Shown one piece after another: positions 1 through 8,011 of a DNA stretch of 64,000 nucleotides. A program made the translations under genes and the position numbers. The notes under the pieces are model-generated. The model saw nothing but the letters and a program-made list of their open reading frames with translations, had not been told where the DNA came from and did not search any database. Within the stretch, counting starts at the first letter, position 1; the number at the start of each line of letters is the position of its first letter. Origin of the DNA: Clostridium pasteurianum DSM 525 = ATCC 6013 (GTDB lineage: Bacteria; Bacillota; Clostridia; Clostridiales; Clostridiaceae); NCBI RefSeq assembly GCF_000807255.1, contig NZ_CP009268.1:650384-714383 (forward strand), written 5' to 3'.

Positions 1-169
1 ATGCAGTATTTAAAATACATTTATAATTATAGTATTTAATTGTAAAATTATATATCTATATTAAAAAGTTCATTATAAAGGAATTTGCAAATGGTTTGCA
101 TTTACATTATTATGCATTAATGATAATATATTACTAGAGAGTTTTAAAATTAAAGGAGAGATTGAATTT

Positions 170-1141
170 ATGAGTATATTGGTAGATATTTTTTCTGGAT
201 TTCTGGGAGCAGGTAAAACTACACTTATAAAAAAGTTAATTGATGAAAACTTTATTAAAGAAAAAGTTGCGATTATTGAGAATGAATTTGGTGAGGTGGG
301 CATTGATGGAAGTATACTTAGAAAATCAAATATGCAGGTAAAAGAAATAAATGCCGGGTGCATATGCTGTACTATAAATCAGGATTTTAAAGAGGCAGTT
401 GGTGAAGTCATAGATAAATTTAATCCAAGTAGAATTATAATAGAGCCTTCCGGGGTAGGAAAATTATCAGAAATATTAAAATCCCTTAATAGTGCTGATC
501 TAAAAAGCAAGATTAAATTGAATATGATTATAGCTGTGGTGGATGCATTAAAATATAAAATATATATATCAAATTTCGATGAGTTCTACAAAAATCAAAT
601 AGTAAATTCAAATACAATAATATTAAGTCGTACACAGGCTGCAAAAACTAGCCAGATAGAAGAGGTTATGAGAGATATAACTAAAATAAATTCCAAAGCA
701 GTTATAATAACTACTCCTTGGGACAAAATATCTTCCAGTAAAATTGTAGAAGTATCACAGATGAATAGAAAAATACCTGTAGAGGAACAAGTAAATTTGA
801 TAAAAATGCCAGAAAAAATGACATTTTTAAGAGAGAAAAAAGATAATCATCATGATCACCATGCAGATGAAATTTTTTCTACTTGGGGAATCGAAACTGC
901 AAAAGTATTTAACAAAAAAAATTTAATAGAGAATCTGCATCATATAAATAAAAATAAAAATTATGGAATAGTTTTAAGAGCCAAAGGAATAGTACAGGTG
1001 GATAAAAATCAATGGATACAGTTTGACTATGTGCCAGATGAATTTAAAGTTGTCACTACTACTCCAGATTACACTGGAAGATTGTGCATAATTGGTAGTA
1101 ATTTGAATAAAAAAGATATTAAAGAATTATTTTTAAGATAA
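170..1141 (+). CDS. COG0523 family metal-trafficking GTPase (CobW-like)
   Basis: A 323-residue G3E GTPase. The Walker A motif GFLGAGKT is at residues 10-17, the family metal-site motif CICC is at 64-67, and IIEPSG forms the Walker B-like region. A His-rich linker (HHDHH) near residue 225 precedes the CobW C-terminal domain, which starts around STWGIE. Family members load or deliver zinc, cobalt, nickel or nitrile-hydratase metals; the substrate here cannot be told. The start is fixed by AAGGAG about 11 bases before the ATG. A shorter paralogue and a His-rich YmaF protein follow on the same strand, suggesting a small metal-handling group. No Zur box or cobalamin riboswitch was recognised upstream. 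Confidence 0.88.
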   Translation: MSILVDIFSGFLGAGKTTLIKKLIDENFIKEKVAIIENEFGEVGIDGSILRKSNMQVKEINAGCICCTINQDFKEAVGEVIDKFNPSRIIIEPSGVGKLSEILKSLNSADLKSKIKLNMIIAVVDALKYKIYISNFDEFYKNQIVNSNTIILSRTQAAKTSQIEEVMRDITKINSKAVIITTPWDKISSSKIVEVSQMNRKIPVEEQVNLIKMPEKMTFLREKKDNHHDHHADEIFSTWGIETAKVFNKKNLIENLHHINKNKNYGIVLRAKGIVQVDKNQWIQFDYVPDEFKVVTTTPDYTGRLCIIGSNLNKKDIKELFLR

Positions 1142-1237
1142 TATAGGAAAATTTTATTATGATTTTTATTACATGACAATGAATAGAAGCAGGTAAAAAA
1201 TAAGAATTCAGGGGAAGCTCCCTAAAGGTGGGATAGT

Positions 1238-1879
1238 ATGATTTTAAGGACAAACATTGAAATTGTAACTGGATTTTTAGGCTGTGGTAAAACTACATTT
1301 ATCAATGCACTGCTGGATAATACTTTAGTTCACAATGAATTGGTCATAGTAGTTCAATGTGAGGAAGGACAAACTTTTATAGATGAGAAATTTAGAAATA
1401 AAAAAGAGATATTGATAAAGAAACTTGGCACATCTAATATAATAAGTACTAATTTTATAAAGGAAATAATTGATGTCAATAAGCCTCACAGAATAATAAT
1501 AGAGCACAATGGCAGTAAAAAGTTGGAGGGGGTGTTAAATATAATTCATAATAAAAAGTTGAAGTACAGGTGTAAGGTTACAGATATTTTTAACATTATT
1601 GATGTATCTACCTTTAAAGTATATATTGAGAATATGGGAAGTCTGTTATTGAGCGGTATAGAAAATAGTGATTTAATAGTATTGTCTAATGTAAATAAAT
1701 TACTGGCATCACAGATAAATGAAGTAGTAAATTTGTTAAAAAAGTATAATTATGAAGCTTATATTTTAGGAGTAGACAATATAAAAAATATTTCTTTCGT
1801 TCTTATGAAAGAAAATATTTTGTTTAATGGCTATCTTAAAGAATTTAATGTGCTGGTAAAAAATTTCATCAAAAAATAG
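1238..1879 (+). CDS. Short COG0523-like GTPase paralogue lacking the CxCC motif
   Basis: A 213-residue P-loop protein. The Walker A motif GFLGCGKT is at residues 12-19 and IIIEHNG occupies the position of IIEPSG in the neighbour. It aligns with the N-terminal GTPase domain of the upstream protein, but the CxCC metal motif is absent and there is no CobW C-terminal domain. It lies 96 bp downstream of the first GTPase with AAGGTGGG before its ATG. It could be a regulatory partner of the full-length protein or a degenerating duplicate. The frame is open and the P-loop intact, so I annotate it as a gene. Confidence 0.75.
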   Translation: MILRTNIEIVTGFLGCGKTTFINALLDNTLVHNELVIVVQCEEGQTFIDEKFRNKKEILIKKLGTSNIISTNFIKEIIDVNKPHRIIIEHNGSKKLEGVLNIIHNKKLKYRCKVTDIFNIIDVSTFKVYIENMGSLLLSGIENSDLIVLSNVNKLLASQINEVVNLLKKYNYEAYILGVDNIKNISFVLMKENILFNGYLKEFNVLVKNFIKK

Positions 1880-2018
1880 AAAAATTTTACAGATTTAAAA
1901 TTGCTCCAAAATTCAGTAAGCTCTAATTTTCTCTTACTTGTATAGAATATGAGAATTCTGCACATTAGGTAGAAATAAACATATATAATTACTGAGAAAA
2001 CAATTGGGAGGAATTTTA

Positions 2019-2300
2019 ATGAAAAAACATTCGCATGCTTACTCAGGTCTCACAACTTATAATGATGGACATATTCATCATTATGGTGGAGTTACTGCTA
2101 AAGCTAAAAGTGGAGTGCCTCATTGTCATTATATGGAAGGCTTTACCACTTATAATGATGATCATGAACATGAATATTGTACTGAAACAGGCCCAGCAAT
2201 ATTGTTGCCTAATGGTCTCCATTACCATTATTTTAAAACCAGAGTAAAAGTTGCTGATGGGCATATTCATTGTATAGCTGGTTATACTAGCGCTGATTAA
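2019..2300 (+). CDS. YmaF family His-rich protein
   Basis: A 93-residue protein with many regularly spaced histidines (HSHAYSG, DGHIHHYGG, DDHEHEY, HYHYF, DGHIHCIAG), arranged as an imperfect repeat of about 35 residues typical of the YmaF family, whose function is unknown. The ATG at 2019 is chosen because GGGAGG lies 9 bases upstream; an in-frame start at 2004 has no such site. The histidine density and the neighbouring COG0523 GTPases suggest metal binding or buffering, but this is inference. Confidence 0.82.
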   Translation: MKKHSHAYSGLTTYNDGHIHHYGGVTAKAKSGVPHCHYMEGFTTYNDDHEHEYCTETGPAILLPNGLHYHYFKTRVKVADGHIHCIAGYTSAD

Positions 2301-2320
2301 ATTATATTATTTTAATTTTT

Positions 2321-2348
2321 ATAGCTGCCATCATTATATGACAGCTAT
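2321..2348. terminator. Hairpin between convergent ymaF-like and nitroreductase genes
   Basis: Inverted repeat with arms ATAGCTG and CAGCTAT closing a small loop, with T-rich sequence upstream and downstream. It lies between two convergent genes and could end transcription from both sides. Confidence 0.55.
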
Positions 2349-2409
2349 TATTGTTATTTAAAAGATATCAATTTATATTAAGTTTTTATACAAAATAATT
2401 AAATAAAAT

Positions 2410-2970
2410 TTATTTAATTATGTTTATTGTATTTTCTCTTCTTGCAGGAGCTTTGGTATTTTCATTAGCAGCGTAGCCTAGAGCAATAGAGTTTATTGGA
2501 TTATAACCTTCAGGAATTCCCAGTTCCTTTTTAAAGTACTCATTCTGTGCATTTTCAAATATAAGGGGCATGCTTCCTATCCAGCAAGATCCCAAACCAA
2601 GAGCTTTTGCTGCCAGTAGCATGTTCTCAGTAGCAGCTGCAGTATCGGCTTCTGTATTAAGAGCATTAACATTTCCAGATATAACTATAGCTGTAGGTGC
2701 GTTATAAAATACTTTATAATTGTCATTTTTTGATAAAGATTTAAGGTGTTCAACATCAGATTTAGCAAAAGTATTTTTTGCAATTTGGGTAAATTTTTTT
2801 AGTAACTCAGTGTTTTGTATGACAGTAAAATGCCAGGATTGTTCATTCATTGCACTTGGGGCATACAATCCAGCCTCTAAAACTGCCTGCAAATCTTGCT
2901 CTTTAACCTGTTCATCTTTAAAATTTCTTATACTTCTTCTTTCTTTTATAGTTTGCAAAGTTTCACTCAT
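2410..2970 (-). CDS. Nitroreductase family protein (FMN-dependent)
   Basis: A 186-residue nitroreductase. The N-terminal RRSIRNF motif is the usual FMN phosphate-binding signature of NfsA/FRP-type enzymes, followed by APSAMNEQSWHF (flavin-contacting) and a C-terminal LGYA. Members reduce nitro compounds, quinones or flavins with NAD(P)H in the cytoplasm. The start at 2970 is preferred over 2979 because AAGGAG sits 8 bases before it. It is a single-gene unit, convergent with the YmaF-like gene. The physiological substrate cannot be assigned. Confidence 0.87.
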   Translation of the reverse strand: MSETLQTIKERRSIRNFKDEQVKEQDLQAVLEAGLYAPSAMNEQSWHFTVIQNTELLKKFTQIAKNTFAKSDVEHLKSLSKNDNYKVFYNAPTAIVISGNVNALNTEADTAAATENMLLAAKALGLGSCWIGSMPLIFENAQNEYFKKELGIPEGYNPINSIALGYAANENTKAPARRENTINIIK

Positions 2971-3155
2971 AAATTTCACTCCTTAAATAGATTAATATTA
3001 TCCTGTTTGTACTATTATATAGTAATTCACTTATTAAAATAAAGTATGCACTTTTATGTAACATACTTACCTAAAAGTTAGTTATAATAATATGTAAAAT
3101 AACCTAAATAGAGTATTTTTTATGATATAATACTTACTGAGTGAGGTGTCATATT

Positions 3156-3995
3156 ATGAGTAAAATAGGCAGAAATGATCCTTGTCCATGTATGAGTGGC
3201 AAGAAGTACAAGAGTTGCTGTATGGACAAGAACTACATAGAAGAATTGGAAAAGCAGAATTTAAAATATTATGATGAGAATTACATACTTAGCAAAATAA
3301 AAAGAGAAAGCCAATGTTTCAATATATTTTATGAAAATGAAAGACAGAAAATAAAAAGAGGATTGTTCTGGTTAAAGAAAATCATAAACTCTGGGGCAAA
3401 TATGTCCTACGGAACCTTGCCTTTTGTAGAAGGTGAACCATACTGCCTTGCTGTAAAAGACGTACCAATATTGTTAAAAGAAGATTTTCAGGCTGCTCGT
3501 GAAATTAAGCGTATTATCTCTTTTGAAGAGGGATTTAAAATCGTCAAATTTAAAGAAGAAGCAGCAGGTAACTATAGAAAAGTTCCTGTTAAGGCCATAA
3601 ATGATATGATATATGATCCTATGATAGACAGTCATCTCATTAAATATGGTTTTGATTTAAATAAATATTACAAGCGGGAAGATGAGGACCATAAAGAGAG
3701 CATAGTAATTCAACCTATTGAAAGTCTTCGACCTCATCAGGTAGTATTTATTACTACTCTATATGTTAAGAAGACTTTGCAATACAGAAATATTTATCCT
3801 GATATAAGTGATGAAGAGATAGAATTCAATAAATGGATAAAGGAAAATTTTGAGGGACTTGTACCATTTTCAAAAACTATATTGAAGTTTGTGGAAGAGG
3901 TAGGATGCAGTACAACTGAAAAAGTGGAAAGTATTTTTCATAATATGATAAAATCCTTGAAGTTAGAGGAAGCATTGACTGTTGATTGCATATAA
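3156..3995 (+). CDS. SEC-C motif protein of unknown function
   Basis: A 279-residue protein beginning with a SEC-C zinc-binding motif, MSKIGRNDPCPCMSGKKYKS with the Cys pair KSCC just after, as at the C-terminus of SecA. The remainder has no motif I recognise. SEC-C motifs bind zinc and often mediate ribosome or protein contacts. The ATG at 3156 is preferred (GTGAGGTG upstream) over an in-frame start at 3141. The gene stands alone and ends at a strong bidirectional hairpin. Confidence 0.75.
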   Translation: MSKIGRNDPCPCMSGKKYKSCCMDKNYIEELEKQNLKYYDENYILSKIKRESQCFNIFYENERQKIKRGLFWLKKIINSGANMSYGTLPFVEGEPYCLAVKDVPILLKEDFQAAREIKRIISFEEGFKIVKFKEEAAGNYRKVPVKAINDMIYDPMIDSHLIKYGFDLNKYYKREDEDHKESIVIQPIESLRPHQVVFITTLYVKKTLQYRNIYPDISDEEIEFNKWIKENFEGLVPFSKTILKFVEEVGCSTTEKVESIFHNMIKSLKLEEALTVDCI

Positions 3996-4002
3996 GAACT
4001 TA

Positions 4003-4043
4003 TTAAAAGGGAATGAATAAGCTAAATTATTCATTCCCTTTTA
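4003..4043. terminator. Bidirectional intrinsic terminator
   Basis: A near-perfect stem with arms TAAAAGGGAATGAATAA and TTATTCATTCCCTTTTA and a six-base loop, with A and T tracts on either side. It separates the convergent SEC-C gene and the RloA/RloB operon. Confidence 0.85.
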
Positions 4044-4108
4044 AAGTGCTTTAGTAACTAAATCATAGAAGATTATAATTTATATACAGTTTTCTGATTT
4101 TTTGATTT

Positions 4109-4765
4109 TTATTTTGTGTATTTGATTAAATCTTTAACTAAGTCTTGTACTGTAGTAGAAGGATTCATTTTAGATGGACAAAAAACACCATTTTGTTTAT
4201 GATGTAATAAAAGAGATTCACTTCTCTGTATAGCTGTTTCCACAAAAGGATAAGTAATATCAAATATTTTATTTATGCTTTTATTATAGATTCCTCTATT
4301 AATGTTATTTTCTTTAAAATGAGAAGTTAACTTGGAATAATAGTCTGCTCTAGAAATAGATGATTCTAAATATTGAAAATGAAGTAATAACCATAGCTCA
4401 AAGCATTCATTTGACCATGCAATATTTAATCCTTCTTTTTTAGCCATTTCTATAGCTTCGTCAAAATCTGAATTATCATCTTTATCAAAAACAACCCAAA
4501 CCTCACTGTAACTTCCTAAACTACGTTTTTTTATAGCTTCATTTACAAGAACTTTAGTAGATCTACCTGTACCTTCTATATTTAATGATATTTTATCAAC
4601 AATGATTTTATTTCTAAATAAATTTTCAATTATTTGTTTTATATTTTTAAAATAATTGACCTCAGTTTCAGTACCTTCAGTTACAATTAAATAGTTTCCA
4701 GGACCAGTTATTTTAGTATATTCATTTCTAGGGCGTTTACGTCCGCCTCTATTTAGCTTTACCAT
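4109..4765 (-). CDS. RloB / AbiLii-like protein with TOPRIM-like acidic motifs
   Basis: A 218-residue RloB-family protein. The N-terminus is basic (GGRKRPR). A TEGTETEVNYF motif near residue 28, VVFDKDD near residue 92 and NECFELWLLLHF near residue 118 supply a Glu, an Asp pair and a Glu in a TOPRIM-like order. RloB partners an AAA ATPase in restriction-linked loci and in the lactococcal AbiL phage-exclusion system. Its start overlaps the end of the ATPase gene by 17 bp, so the two are translationally coupled. The toxic activity of RloB is inferred from family context. Confidence 0.82.
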   Translation of the reverse strand: MVKLNRGGRKRPRNEYTKITGPGNYLIVTEGTETEVNYFKNIKQIIENLFRNKIIVDKISLNIEGTGRSTKVLVNEAIKKRSLGSYSEVWVVFDKDDNSDFDEAIEMAKKEGLNIAWSNECFELWLLLHFQYLESSISRADYYSKLTSHFKENNINRGIYNKSINKIFDITYPFVETAIQRSESLLLHHKQNGVFCPSKMNPSTTVQDLVKDLIKYTK

Positions 4766-5993
4766 TTTCTGTCCTCCACATATCGTAACCTCTTAATATA
4801 GGAACAGCACCATACTTACCTAAAAGATAATCTTTATTAAAGGATGCATCTTTTCTAACTTTTTTGTCATCAAATTTATACTCAATTAAAGAATAAAGAT
4901 GTGAAGTAGCATTTTCATCTTTTTCTGCAAACCATATTTGATCTCTTCTAAATATATCTTTAGTTAGTGTATAATTATCATGAGTTGTATAAATAAGCTG
5001 AGCATTATTTTTATTTATAGATTCGTTATGAAACATAATTAGGATATACCTCAAAAGTAATGGATGAAGTTTTGAATCAAGCTCGTCAATAAATATAGGT
5101 ATACCTAATTGAATTGACATCTTTAAAAAATAAAAAAGAGAAAACATCTTTTGAGTTCCACTAGATTCTTCAAAAAGAGGCATTTTATAGTAGTTTTTTC
5201 CGTCTTCTATTAAATGTTTTGTATAAATCTTATACTCAGATTTAAGAGTATTTTCATTTTTGTATTTTTCTATGATAATGCCATCTATATTAATATCTAT
5301 AGCTTTTAAAAATGTAGTCAAATCCCTTTGATAATTTTTATCTTCAATATTAGGTGCATATACTTGAGTCAATGCAGTTTCAAATCCTAAATCACCATAA
5401 TCTATAACAGCAAGTACTAAAAACCATTCAAAGACATCTTTAGCATAATCAATTTTAGCGTTTGATATTATAGAAAGAAACAAAGTTTTGTCTTCAACCA
5501 TATTAATAAAATTATTGGAACCTTTTAATAACTTTAAATTACATTCAATGTCAGAACCTGATCTTTCAAATAGAGGAGTATATTTATCCTTGCTGTCAGT
5601 TTTTTTTATATACAACCATTCTTCATGAATTTTATAATTATCTAAAGAAAAACCATATTGATATTCATTGCCTTTATATATAAAGAACACTTCAAACTCT
5701 GCGGGAATATTTTTACTTTCAGTATCAAAAGCAAATCTTTTAACTGGAATTTCATCATTATCAGATGAATTTTTAAAAGATTCTCTTATCCAGGCTTTCA
5801 TAAAACTAAAGGCCTTTATTACAGAACTTTTACCACTAGCATTTGCGCCATAAATGGCTGCAATCTTAATATATTTTTCATTCTTAATGTTTATGAGATT
5901 GTAAGGGTGTTCTGTAATAGAAGTGGCTGACATATCCAATGTAGTCATATCTCTAAAACTTTTAAAATTTTTAAAATTAAATTGTATTAACAT
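4749..5993 (-). CDS. RloA / AbiLi-like AAA family ATPase
   Basis: A 414-residue ATPase of the ABC/SMC-like AAA_15/AAA_21 type. It starts with a FKSF motif (IQFNFKNFKSF), then Walker A YGANASGKSS near residue 50, and late Walker B FIDELDSKLHP with a following TTHD switch histidine. This is the layout of OLD-, RloA- and AbiLi-type ATPases that sense phage and control a nuclease-like partner. The ATG at 5993 follows AAGGA by 10 bases; a GTG at 6002 is a weaker alternative. It is the first gene of a two-gene operon with RloB. Confidence 0.85.
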   Translation of the reverse strand: MLIQFNFKNFKSFRDMTTLDMSATSITEHPYNLINIKNEKYIKIAAIYGANASGKSSVIKAFSFMKAWIRESFKNSSDNDEIPVKRFAFDTESKNIPAEFEVFFIYKGNEYQYGFSLDNYKIHEEWLYIKKTDSKDKYTPLFERSGSDIECNLKLLKGSNNFINMVEDKTLFLSIISNAKIDYAKDVFEWFLVLAVIDYGDLGFETALTQVYAPNIEDKNYQRDLTTFLKAIDINIDGIIIEKYKNENTLKSEYKIYTKHLIEDGKNYYKMPLFEESSGTQKMFSLFYFLKMSIQLGIPIFIDELDSKLHPLLLRYILIMFHNESINKNNAQLIYTTHDNYTLTKDIFRRDQIWFAEKDENATSHLYSLIEYKFDDKKVRKDASFNKDYLLGKYGAVPILRGYDMWRTENGKAK

Positions 5994-6119
5994 TTTTCTC
6001 ACATCCTTATTATTATAATACTATATTTATCTAAGACAATGAACACTTGTGAGAAATTTTCTCATATAGTATTTTTGACATATATATTTTATATATACAT
6101 TATCCTAAATATTTTTAAG

Positions 6120-6242
6120 GTAGCTAGTGTAACTATGGCTAATGGTGGAGATAATATTGGAATATATATATCATTTTTTTTCAGTATAAGTGTAATTGAC
6201 ATACTGGCAATGTTGGAAATTTTTATATTAATATCTCAATAA
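6120..6242 (+). pseudogene. cadD: Remnant of a CadD-family cadmium resistance transporter
   Basis: About 40 residues (VASVTMANGGDNIGIYISFF and the following hydrophobic stretch) match the central part of CadD/Cad family transporters, where VxxVTxAxGxDNIGxY is characteristic. Flanking sequence in this frame is not CadD-like, and a full protein is about 200 residues, so this is an internal fragment. The 3' end overlaps the convergent acyltransferase gene. It is a decayed copy, not a functional gene. Confidence 0.6.
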
Positions 6243-7223
6243 CTTTGTCATGACTATAGATTTAGTTATTTTGGTGATGATTTTAGAAGAAAGCACAAAG
6301 ACTATAATTAAAGAAAGAGATATAATCAGTGTTTCGTTTATAAAGGCATTATCTTTAATAAGCATACGCAGAATATTATACTTCACAAATAATTTTACGA
6401 TAAAACCATGAAATAGATATACAGCCATAGTTCTTGAACCCAAATTAGTAAAGAATAAATTTGAGTTAGGGATTAATACTAGTATGAATGTACATATGAA
6501 TATGGCAAGAATATAAGTAAAAATTTTCATTAAGAAACCTGGTAAACCTGTACTATTTATCTGAGCATAGGAAAAGCTTCCATAAAACCATCTATAATCA
6601 ATTCTGTATAAAATAAAACTTATTGGCAGCATACTCATAAGTAAAATAACTAGTGATAGAGGTTTTGAAATATAATGCTTAAGAACAATAATGTATTCTC
6701 TTTTAAAAAAGTATCCCATTAGAAAATAAGGAAAAAATGTTATGGTCCTAGATAAACTTAAGTAGTATCCAATATTGTTATCATAGCCTGCCATGAGAGA
6801 AATAATAACTGCTATTATAATTGAAAATCTAAGCTTTGAAAAGTATGGCAGAACTATATTCCATAGTAATAGTGAAAGAAGATACCAGGTAATCCAGTAG
6901 GGATAAACAAGGGTTATGGGAAAATTTTCAGCTTTAAGTATATAAATATTAAATAGGGAATACAGAAGTTGAAAAATTATGTAGGGTATGAGAATAGTAT
7001 TTATTTTATAGATGATATTTTTATGACTGCCATTATTTTTTGAAAAATATCCTGATATAAAAGCAAAAAGTGGCATGTGAAAAGAGTATATAAAAGAATA
7101 CAATAATTTAGCCTTTGGATAATTGCCTATTAGAGGTTCCACAACATGTCCCATTACAACTAGAGTAATTAGAATAAGTTTTAAGTTGTCAAAATAATAA
7201 TCTCTTTGTTTTTCATAAATCAT
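6228..7223 (-). CDS. Membrane acyltransferase, family 3 (OafA / fucose 4-O-acetylase type)
   Basis: A 331-residue multi-spanning protein. It begins YYFDNLKLILITLVVMGH, the hallmark start of acyltransferase 3 proteins with its membrane-embedded His, followed by SFHMPLFAFISGYF. Around ten hydrophobic helices follow. Members O-acetylate sugars or peptidoglycan, or modify secreted metabolites. The start has GGGGAG 8 bases upstream. It stands alone; no polysaccharide genes are adjacent, so its acceptor is unknown. The upstream region holds repeat copy A. Confidence 0.85.
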   Translation of the reverse strand: MIYEKQRDYYFDNLKLILITLVVMGHVVEPLIGNYPKAKLLYSFIYSFHMPLFAFISGYFSKNNGSHKNIIYKINTILIPYIIFQLLYSLFNIYILKAENFPITLVYPYWITWYLLSLLLWNIVLPYFSKLRFSIIIAVIISLMAGYDNNIGYYLSLSRTITFFPYFLMGYFFKREYIIVLKHYISKPLSLVILLMSMLPISFILYRIDYRWFYGSFSYAQINSTGLPGFLMKIFTYILAIFICTFILVLIPNSNLFFTNLGSRTMAVYLFHGFIVKLFVKYNILRMLIKDNAFINETLIISLSLIIVFVLSSKIITKITKSIVMTKLLRY

Positions 7224-7249
7224 AATAATCTCCCCATATATTATTATTT

Positions 7250-7539
7250 AACCTGACTAACTTGGCGTAAGTCTCCCACGCACTCTGTACAGCCCTCACA
7301 CAAAATCAAAAAAAGATTTTGGTTCTCTGCTTGCACTCTGTGAAAGTGATTCACACCAAATTAAAATTTGGGCTCTCTACTTGCACGCTGTACAGCCCTC
7401 ACACAAAATCAAAAAGAAGATTTTGGTTCTCTGCTTTTCTTCAAGTGGAAGCTAAACGCCAAGTAAGCCATGCATTTGCAGTTCTAAAATTCAGATGGGG
7501 TAAAAGAATCCCCACCTGAATTAAGAACTTGCTTCAATT
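7250..7539 (+). repeat. Modular intergenic repeat, copy A (three loop modules)
   Basis: Longest plus-strand copy of the window-wide repeat. It opens with AACCTGACTAACTTGGCG, whose ACTTGGCG pairs with CGCCAAGT downstream. Between the arms lie three tandem modules (7280-7332, 7333-7382, 7383-7436), each running GCAC(T/G)CTGT...TCTCT(G/A)CTT and folding on AAAATC/GATTTT or AAATT/AATTT. After the stem comes GCCATGCATTTGCAG, then a hairpin with arms AATTCAGATGGGG and CCCCACCTGAATT, and the end GAACTTGCTTCAAT. The function is unknown. Confidence 0.85.
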
Positions 7540-7870
7540 AGCATATTAAAGTATCTTTATATTTCAAATTATAATTAACAATTATGGATTAATTATAAAA
7601 ACTTTATGTGATTTAGCTAAAGGAATAAGTAAAACTAAAAAGCATCATCATCATTAATAGTTAGAAAGTAGCTATGTAGCTATTATATATCTAGCTGTAT
7701 TTTTGTTTGTATTTATGTATATCAAATTATGAAGAATTAGGACAAAGGTATATTCTGGGGAAACGTTCTTTTTGATATAATAAACTTGCAAAAGAGGAAT
7801 GTTTCTTATGAATTTTATTATATTAGTGAAGTTATGTTATAAGAAATGCCCTTTTATAAATGGAAAATAA
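7540..7870. other. Non-coding interval
   Basis: A+T-rich sequence between repeat copy A and the MerR-type promoter. I see no credible gene. A short open stretch ending in four His codons near 7655 has no start with a ribosome binding site. Confidence 0.5.
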
Positions 7871-7873
7871 CTC

Positions 7874-7904
7874 TTGACTTAGAGTTAACTTTAAGATGTA
7901 TTAT
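7874..7904 (+). promoter_or_regulatory. MerR-family-type promoter and operator
   Basis: TTGACT at 7874-7879 and TATTAT at 7899-7904 are separated by 19 bases, longer than the usual 17 and diagnostic of MerR-activated promoters. The spacer contains the dyad CTTAGAGTTAACTTTAAG (7878-7895). It drives the aldo/keto reductase at 8012. No merR-like gene is present within the window. Confidence 0.75.
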
Positions 7905-8011
7905 ATTGATAAACACATTAATCACCAACTTGTGAAATATCAATGGTTTTTACTTAATGGTTGCTTTACTGCTATTAAATACGTACACAATATTAAAGGG
8001 GGAATTTATAA

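Noticed and set aside
7319-7519. 66-residue reading frame on the + strand
   Set aside because: It lies entirely within repeat copy A and has no ribosome site; the structure of the repeat explains it.
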